Source: Tenrec ecaudatus
Lineage: Eukaryota; Chordata; Mammalia; Afrosoricida; Tenrecidae
Assembly (NCBI RefSeq): GCF_050624435.1
Contig: NC_134540.1
Span: forward strand, 100,903,739 to 100,967,738
Reading direction: 5' to 3'
DNA length: 64,000 bases
Shown: piece by piece, positions 56,226 through 64,000 of the stretch
Layout: each line of letters starts with the position of its first letter
Position numbering within the stretch: position 1 is the first letter of the stretch
Translations under genes and position numbers: made by a program
The notes under the pieces: model-generated
Seen by the model: the letters and a program-made list of their open reading frames with translations, nothing else
Database searches by the model: none
Told to the model about the DNA's origin: nothing

Positions 56226-56832
56226 AAATAGAGATTCGTATGTTCTGTAACTCAAAATGGGCCTGTCAGGGTTTGAATTCCTTTATTAAAATTAAAATCT
56301 TCCAGTGTGGTTTATAAGGTAACATAACTGCTCCACCTGTGCACAGAAACTCTAAAAAGTTAGACTTTCTCTTATAAAGAAGCTTAAAGTCAACTTCACA
56401 TTTGAAACATTTACCAGGAATTATCCATTGGCCTCTAGATGCTAAACTGTGTTCTGAAATGTAGTTAACACTGCGTAAGTTGAAGAAGAAAAAATTAGGT
56501 CTTCCAAACATCTATAAACAATGGGAAAGGAAACTGATTGTGGAACAATTGTACAATTCTGCTTGATCAGGTTAAACTGTGGAATGATATGATACATGCG
56601 TTAACTCCCAATCAATACTAAATTTTAAAAAGAAGAAAAATAATAATGAAAGACAAGATCAAAAAAGTGTTAAAAATGCTTATATTTTTACACTCTAAGT
56701 CACCCTTATACATTCCATATATGTGCCTCGTGCATTTTCCTTTTTTTGCTTTCCACGCTTAAGCTGGGTTCTGGCTTTGCAGTATGCCACTTGCAGTCTT
56801 TGTATATACTGCACAGCTTCTCCTGGCAAAAA

Positions 56833-57002
56833 GAATAACCTGATGCCAGTTAGTTGATTCTAACTCACAGGACAGAGAAGAACTGCTCCGTTGGGTTTCC
56901 AAGTCTTGTCATGTATGAAAGGCTGCCGAATGACTGGTGGGTTGGAACCACTGACCTGATGATTGGCAGCTCAATGTGTAACCAAGTAGGCACTGAGTCC
57001 AT
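56833..57002 (-). mobile_element. AfroSINE
   Basis: cctgatgccagttagttgat, aactgctccgttgggtttcc, ttggaaccactgacctgatg and a head remnant near 56990. Confidence 0.7.
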
Positions 57003-57004
57003 AC

Positions 57005-59720
57005 ATAGTTTCCCTTGGAAGTTTCTTAATATCTAGATCTTTTTCAAATCATTCTTACCTTTTTTGTGTTATCTTGTCTGAATTATTCTCATATTTAAAA
57101 CAAGGATAAGTTAAAAATCAATAAAACACAATAGCTGAAAATATAGTGGAATACCATAGCTAAGAAACTAGAGCCAATGTGGTTGATCTGATGCAATTTT
57201 CTGAATGACCCAATGACCCAAATAAGCCCAGGAGCAGGTTCAAAAACACCAGGAAAAAACATTTTGGTTGTTTTTGCCTTGATGGCTAAAAGATTAGTTG
57301 TTGAAAATCTTGAAATATTAAACAGCTTCCTTCTCTCGTTTTCTTCCAATTCCTCTGCTCCTTGTAGGTTTCCTCTATCTCTTTCCATGATTTCTCATAG
57401 CAGCAGTGAACATCTTCCATTCTTGACTCAATGATTTTTCAACAAAATAACAAATTTCTAAATCTCTGCATCAATTAGTCAGATTTAATGGTGTTAACTC
57501 CACATTTTGTTGATTCTAATATCGATACTTCCAGCCTTTGTCTTTCACTTAAGCTCCAGTCTTACATCTCCAATTGCATAGAGGGCATGGCAAATGTAAA
57601 CGATGCCTGTCCTCTGCACTCTAGTTAGACCCGCCTACCTGGTTCCATTGCTCCTACCAAAGACAATACCGATTCAACCGCACCCGAAAATCTGCAATCG
57701 GCGTCCACTTTGCCCTTTCCTTTAGCCCCTATAGTCAGTGAAAGTAGTGAGTTAGTCTTAATCCTAAAATCCTCCCAAATCCAGCTCTTCCTCTTTGATT
57801 CCATCGCTATATTCTAATACTGGCACTCGTGTTCTTATACCCAGACAAGTACATTCGACTTTTGATTTCCTTTCCTCTAGTTTTGGTACCTTCCAAAATC
57901 CTGCATCTCCAACATGTGGCAACATGTCTAGAAAACACTAGGAGCCAATTACTGTTTGTTAAATGAGGGCTTGGGAGAGCAAACCAATGTCTGAACAATG
58001 CTCTGCCATATAATGTGCCGTAGAGAAGGAATGCATCATAACCACTTGTGTCCCAACACTTCTCCACACGGACTTCAAAATTATCTAACAGCAGACTCTA
58101 CCTTTTTTTAACTAATCCAAAGTAAACCAGGTAATTTCCCCTATATACACCAGACTCAAGTTTCTCCACCTCTGGAAAATACCTCCCTTCTTTTTCACAA
58201 ATGCAAAATCAAGCATCTTACCTCCATGAATCGCTGTGTAGGATGAGACATCAGCCTCCTGTCTTCTCTGGATTCTTACAGCACTCCCTACAAAATAATG
58301 ATAAAATTTGGTATTCGTATTACAAGGTCTCCTCACTATTTCTTGCCAATATATCTTTTCCTTAGCTAGATTCACAAAATCTTAGAGGACAGAGAGAGCA
58401 TCTTAAAGTCTTTGTTTGACTAGCTGAAAAGATTTAAAAGGCTAGATATTTCATTCACTTTCTCTGTATTTCATTTTTCCTGTGTAGACTTCCTCTAACG
58501 ATAAAACAACTTTAAAGCAGAACAAAATCTACACCTAAGAGGCTCCCAGAATAAAAGTAAATCATAGAAAAGAGGGGACTTTAACAACAGCAAAAAGTCC
58601 ATTAAAATATCCCATTATCTTTTAGTTCCATTGCCCCATACACTTTTTAAAGCCTCATCATACTACAAAAATCTAAGTCATAATATGTCATATATTGGTC
58701 ATTCAAATGGACCTCAGGAATAGAGCTCCTAAATGCTTACATTTATAGACATGAAATAGAACAACTGGTAGGAAAGAAAATATCAGACTTAGAAATAAAA
58801 TCATTTAAATATTATATTATTGCTTGCTGAAATGCCCAACATTTACTAACTCTACTTATGAGAAGCCAATTGAAATGGGGGAAAATACATAAAATTACTC
58901 CTGTTCTTATACACTGTGTCTAGAAAAACTTATTTCATTTGAAGGTTGTTATACTGTAGCAAATTTACACAATCTGTTTTTAAAAGTACCCATTTATTAG
59001 TAATGTCCAAAAGGCGATGTTTTATTAAATAAAACTCAAACTTTTAAAAAAAAAGAAAGACAATAAACACAGATAGAAATCAGATGCCAAAGAAAGTACC
59101 ATATAATTTTATTAAGGATCCCTGTTCCTGCAGCTCAAAAGTTGAAAATGTTCTTATCAGATAAGCTTCAAAGATAAAAAGAATGAGTGAAGATAAGAGT
59201 TTATTTTCTGACCCTCCAAAGACCAGCGGGCATTTAGTAAAGGATTAAAAATAAAAGGAAATAACTCACATTTCCTCCCTCAGGAAATACCTTGTTGTTT
59301 ATGCAAATAATTTCCCAATCTTTATTTTCTGCCTTTTTTAAAATAAAATATTTCAGTATTGATTTGGTTTTGTGGATAAATAATAAAATAAGAATATTGA
59401 AGGAAAGATCTTAGAGGCCCTAATAGATGAAAACAGCCAACCCTAGACAATTCTGTAAGAGGAATTGTGTATTTTCTTGGACTAAATTCTGCCTCCCTCT
59501 TCCTGTTCAGTATTCTCTGCAGGTCAGTGTATATTTCTGGTCTTATGTCCAATCACTTCCCAGAAAGCTAATTCTCCAATTTGGTGGACCCACTAAAAGT
59601 TTAAAATCACTCTGCAGGTAGACTTGACTCTGTTCCTTTATGTGGATCATTTCTTTGGACTGGAACTTTTTTTCTCCTGCCCCTCTGCCTATCTGAAGAC
59701 ATCCATTCTTCACAAGGTCT
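57005..59720. other. Downstream flank without recognised features
   Basis: AT-rich, with no named repeat or gene. Short frames (57095-57388, 58112-58375) have no family signature. Confidence 0.45.
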
Positions 59721-59722
59721 AG

Positions 59723-59949
59723 CAGGGGTCCTCAAACTGCAGCCTGCGGACCACATGCAGCCCACTGAGGACATTTATCCGGCCCGCCGGGTGGTTTTGC
59801 CCCATTTGCTTTTTTACTTCAAAATAAGATATGTGCAGTGTGCATAGGAATTTGTTCGTAGTTTTTTTTTTTTTAACTATAGTCTGGCCCTCCAACGGGT
59901 CTGAGGGACAGTGAACTGGCCCCCAGTTTAAAAAGTTTGAGAACCCCTG
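59723..59949 (-). mobile_element. Nonautonomous hAT-Charlie element (MER30/OposCharlie-like)
   Basis: 227 bp with inverted ends caggggtcctcaaact and (reverse) caggggttctcaaact. Interior reversed: gggggccagttcactgtccc, agacccgttggagggccaga, caaattcctatgcacactgc, acatatcttattttgaagta. This matches MER30-type MITEs as remembered. An 8-bp target duplication is not clear (aggtctag against atagagtc). Confidence 0.8.
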
Positions 59950-60310
59950 ATAGAGTCTCGGTTCTTGGAGCTTTCCCTGAATGCATCAGTCTCTTCTAAA
60001 GCCGTAGACAGCAGGCACATTCATGCAAAGGTGTGGTCTTCTCTCCTCGAGTGGACTAACATGTGCTGCTAGAGGGTTACTATGTTTGTATTTCAAAAGA
60101 AAAACTCTCTAGTCCAAAACCAGAGCTCATCTCAGTTAATGTGACCACCATACTGATTAAAATGACCACCTGTTCCTTCCCTTTCTATGCTGCTTTTCTG
60201 TACATCATTCTTCTTAAGACTTCACATTATATTCACTAACATATTTCATTAGCTTAGTGTAAACATTGCTTGTTTTCTTATCAGAAACATAAGTCCCTAA
60301 GAGTAGTTGT

Positions 60311-60410
60311 ATGTTGTTGAGTTGGCCCCAAACCCTTGGTGGACTCATACACAATAGAATGAAAAACTGCCTTCTCGTGCAGTATGTCTTAGATCACATT
60401 AGCCATCTCA
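60311..60410 (-). mobile_element. SINE/RTE 3'-module fragment
   Basis: gttgttgagttggccccaaa, then tggtggactcatacacaat and agaatgaaaaactgccttc resemble the shared 3' end. Confidence 0.45.
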
Positions 60411-60444
60411 TACATGTGATCATTGAAGACTCAAAATGGATGAG

Positions 60445-60632
60445 ATTCACTGTCATCGTGTAGATTCCAACTCAAAGCCACCCTACAGGACAGGGTAGAA
60501 GGCCTCTGTGGGTTTCTGAGACTCACTCTTTATGGGAGTAAAAGCCTACGCTTTCTCCAGCACAGCAGCTGGTGGTTTCAAACGGCTGACCTTGTAGTTA
60601 GTAGAGCATTGTGTAAAGCCACGCTGCCATTT
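60445..60632 (-). mobile_element. AfroSINE, near full length
   Basis: attcactgtcatcgtgtaga, gacagggtagaaggcctctg, cagctggtggtttcaaacgg, ctgaccttgtagttagtaga and the head near 60630. Confidence 0.8.
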
Positions 60633-61050
60633 CCGTTTCCAAGAAATAGCCAGAAACTCAGTAAGTGTCTATTTAATAAATACATCATCACAATCTAGAG
60701 AGGTAGCAAAAGTTGGGATCAAACCACGGCTCTGGTTCTAATTTGGAGAAGAGATGTGACTTTGAGTTTGTTATTTTCCCCCACCAGCCTCTGTTGCTGT
60801 ACCATTAGTGTGGATTTGTTCTGCTGTTCCCAGACTTACTATATGGGCTCCTTCCACCTTCCAAGACTGGAAGAAAAATGATGTCTGTGGAAAGAGACAA
60901 TTCTTTAAGAAATCTTAATTGTGGCATTCAACCCACTGTACAGCATTTACTGAGCCCTATCCCTGTATGTTTCTCAATATTCTTTTTTACCAAATTGACA
61001 CATACCTGAAGTATGAGAAGGTAATAAAAACAAAGAAAAGGGAAAATTAC

Positions 61051-61068
61051 TATATATATATATATATC
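61051..61068. repeat. (TA)n microsatellite
   Basis: Nine TA units. Confidence 0.9.
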
Positions 61069-61699
61069 CTTAAAACCCCAAACAAATGATGCTAAAAGAG
61101 TATGACTATCAAATATCACTTTGTGATCCTGGATGGGTATCCAAACATTTATGAGCACCGGGCTGAGTTCAGGAGCTGCTGTTACCATTCATTACCCTCT
61201 GGATTGGGTCTTCCACCCCATGTCACTGCTCCATTGAAAAAGGTCAAACCCCCTTCAGCTATTTCAAACAAAAGAGTTACTTGCTTTTGCTATCTCAAGT
61301 CTATTCTATAGTATAGCGGTATACCCGAAAGGCATTGCGACAGCCAGGTGACAATCTGCTGGTGTGCTAAAATTTATATGCCTGGGTGACTAACTGATTC
61401 TCACATGCCAAAACAATTAAACAAGCAGGAGCGGGGTTTTTATAATGTCAATTATTTTTCTTTTTAAGTCACTGCAAACAGGTCCCATGCATAATTTGTT
61501 TTCCATTATGCAGAATTTAACATCTTGTTTACTACTGCTCAGATGGAGTGCTTCTATTTAGAAAAGGCTTCTGAGTTTAGATGAATTGATTAAGAGTATG
61601 AATCCAAGATGCAAAGAGTAGTAATTATTCAGTGAAAGAGGAATTGGTGGGTAACTGTATGTGCAGTAAATGCTAGTGACCATAGATAAACCTACACTT

Positions 61700-61778
61700 G
61701 CCTCCCATTTGTCTTCACCTACTTCTTCATTGAGCAAACATTGTGTCCCCGGCACTGTGCTAGGCTTTGGGAGGAGAG
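61700..61778 (-). mobile_element. L2/MIR-type ancient repeat fragment
   Basis: cattgagcaaacattgtgtc and ccggcactgtgctaggcttt recall the common L2/MIR phrase with 'ggcactgtgctagg'. Orientation and family are uncertain. Confidence 0.45.
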
Positions 61779-62094
61779 TAATTGCCTATTTTAGGATATC
61801 ATGCGTCCTTTTTCTATAGTTACAATCAGAACACACATAATCGTAATGGAAAACCAGAGGGAAGACATCGCCCTAACAAAAGATTAGTCTGACCATAAGA
61901 AAAGAATGTAAAAATCAACTGGCACCAGTGTTTTATCATCAGACTAATTTCTGATCATGACCCTTTAGGGCATTCAATAATAATGTCTTTATAATGCCAT
62001 CATCTAAATTTTCCTTCACTAAAAGTCAGTCAAAAATTCTTTGTAACATATGCATACTTGATTTAGGTCTTTTAAGTTGTCATATTACTGTGTT

Positions 62095-62220
62095 TGCTCT
62101 TGTCCTCATCCTTGGAATGTTCTTCCCACTTTCTACTAAACTATGGCAGCCCTTCTCAGATTCAAGCGGTAATTTCCATTCTCCCAGAAATCCTTCTGCC
62201 TGTGGCTTCAGCCACAGTGG
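62095..62220 (+). mobile_element. L2-like 3' fragment
   Basis: tccttggaatgttcttccca and tctcccagaaatccttctgc follow the L2 3' region as remembered. Confidence 0.45.
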
Positions 62221-62224
62221 CCCC

Positions 62225-63295
62225 TCTGCTAGAGGGCATTTCCATCAATCCCATATAATAGCTAGACCATTCTAAAATATACATATCATCATAATATCTC
62301 TCTGATATGTTTCTTACCAGAGCAACTACATAATTATTATTTGAAAAATAATACATGACATGCCATTTATTTTCTTATCTTTCTACCAGAAAAATCTTAC
62401 TAATACACCATCATGCTTACTAGGATAAATTTGATCCCACCAAACAGATTTCTTAGGGACATAAACCAATTAACAAAATTATAAAGTCCATTAGCATTAG
62501 TAACAAACTGTGTGGAGTATGGAACAAGAGAAAAAGATGGACTATGTATAAGTATTTGAGCCACTTCAAAGGAGTCTTTGGTTTTAAGAGTCTACACTCA
62601 AGGAATGTAGGCTACTAGAACAGATGTCTAGCAACATGAGCCCAGTGTTTAAAAGAAAAGCAACAGCAAAACAAAGCACAAGGATGGGTCAAACCATAAA
62701 ATGGTGTCTCCTATGTAGACATTTCGGCAATAGGTATTTATAGAAAATGTATAAAGGGAAATAAGTTAACTTCACCATACTCTAATAGCCATGGACCATC
62801 AGAGCAGTAAAACTCCTAAACTTGTCTCCCAGAGGTCTCCTTGACCAGGGACTGGAGTAGACTGGGCAGAAACTTTGCAAAATATGCCAAAACCCTTGAT
62901 TGTTCTGGAATAAAACCAAAGGGAAGCCAGAACAGAAGCTGTTTCTTCATTTGCCAACATTTACCTCAGGATGGAGCCGACAAAGGTTAAAAAAAAAGTG
63001 CCAAAAATTTTTAAAGAGAGTTACTCTTAGCTACGCGCCACAGTAAGAGAGGGATTGGACAAGAGTTAAGATAGATGTATTTATAGACTCTCCTTCTGAG
63101 GTCAGTGCACTGAATTTTGCCTGATGTTTCACAGTAGGAAACATCTCTTTGCAAAATTTCAAAATGATGTCAGCACTATGATTAAGTTCTAACTACAACT
63201 ATGAAAAGCAGTTGAGACAATTTAACACTAAAACACAGTAACCCTGAGAAACGCTGATGTTACAAGGAAAAGACAATGATTTGCAGAATCGAATT
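62225..63295. other. Downstream flank without recognised features
   Basis: AT-rich sequence with no named element or gene. Confidence 0.45.
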
Positions 63296-63298
63296 CTA

Positions 63299-63468
63299 GG
63301 AGCCCTGGTAGCATTGTTGGGTAAGCATTAAACTACTAACCACAAGGTCATTGGTTCAAACATACCAGCCTCTAGAAAGGTCAGGCTGTCCATAAAGATT
63401 GATAACCTCAGAAATGCTATATAGGACCACAAGAGGTCAGAAACAATTCAAGGGCAGCAAATTTATTA
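63299..63468 (+). mobile_element. AfroSINE, near full length
   Basis: Head ggagccctggtagcattgtt, then ctaaccacaaggtcattggt, ccataaagattgataacctc and a weak 3' module caagaggtcagaaacaattc. Confidence 0.85.
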
Positions 63469-63524
63469 ATTTTTCTTATAGTGTTTGTTTGTTTAGATCT
63501 AGGAAATATAGAGGTAAATGAAGT

Positions 63525-63733
63525 TCAAAATCAAACTCACTTCCATTGATTCATTGGTGACTCAGAATAACCCTATAGGATAGGGTCGCATTGCCCCTGT
63601 GAGTTTCTGAGCCGGTAAATCTTGATAGGAGCAGAAAGCCCTGTCTTTCTCTCAGAGTGGCTACTGGTTTTGAACTGTTGACTTTGAGGTTAGCAGCCCA
63701 GTTCGTAAACACCATACCATCAGGGTTTCTTTA
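63525..63733 (-). mobile_element. AfroSINE, near full length
   Basis: aaactcacttccattgattc, ataggatagggtcgcattgc, cagaaagccctgtctttctc, ttgaggttagcagcccagtt and head accataccatcagggtttct. Tail-to-tail with the previous copy. Confidence 0.85.
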
Positions 63734-64000
63734 AAGGGAACTACACATCTTGATTAAAGATGTTTTACCTTTCTTTCAGCTGAATGCCTTGCTAAAATAG
63801 TTATAACAACAAATTACTAGTTATTGGCCTCGAAATCATTGGCATAAAGGCCTAGAACTGGGTGTCTAAGAAACCCCAGCTGTTAGTACCTAGTAGAGGC
63901 ATGCCTGCATTACTGAATTGCAATGAAGATTTGCAAGTTAATTGAATGTCAGGAGTTTCGGGGGTTTTTCCTTGATAATCTATGCAGCCAACACTGCATT

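Noticed and set aside
59715..59957. 8-bp target duplication around the hAT-Charlie-like element
   Set aside because: aggtctag and atagagtc do not match, so no duplication is claimed.

Overview
This is mammalian nuclear DNA: one split protein-coding gene in an AT-rich background dense with interspersed repeats. The gene is SLC10A2, the apical sodium-dependent bile acid transporter (ASBT, also called IBAT). Its six coding exons lie on the + strand between 16184 and 41486 with GT-AG introns, and they join into an uninterrupted 348-codon frame, the same length as I recall for human. I see no other intact protein gene.  Host: tRNA-derived SINEs of the AfroSINE type (about 35 copies or fragments), a tRNA-Gly-derived SINE, and RTE-clade LINEs whose 3' end the SINEs share all point to Afrotheria. 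A SPIN-type hAT MITE with a perfect 8-bp target duplication at 29677-29870 narrows this to a tenrec, the only afrotherian in which I know that horizontally transferred family (Echinops telfairi or a relative). This is an inference from memory of repeat families, not a database match.  Layout: 1-11.2 kb is upstream flank built from a repeated LINE-like 3' unit (family A), a decayed L1 ORF2, RTE and SINE copies and a small TA-flanked DNA transposon. 11.2-16.2 kb holds a probable processed pseudogene, a MER5-like element, a MIR and the proximal promoter with an HNF1-like palindrome. 16.2-43.45 kb is the SLC10A2 transcription unit. Intron 1 (12.9 kb) contains three RTE insertions, one with a 5' inversion and one nearly full length that carries nested insertions. 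Intron 2 contains the SPIN MITE. Intron 3 contains a 52-bp minisatellite. The 3' UTR is about 1.95 kb and ends at overlapping AATAAA signals. 43.5-64 kb is gene-free flank with SINEs, MIR and L2 relics, LINE-like repeats (one interrupted by a probable solo LTR), a second TA-flanked transposon with a transposase remnant, and a hAT-Charlie-like element.  Main points for a second look: a 217-bp CpG-rich retroinsertion with a 19-bp target duplication inside an RTE endonuclease region; an RTE copy with twin-priming architecture; two recent-looking hAT families; and SLC10A2 coding changes (the N-glycosylation sequon is relocated and position 282 is Gln). I found no unknown biological system. The novelty here is in transposon archaeology and small lineage-specific changes in ASBT.
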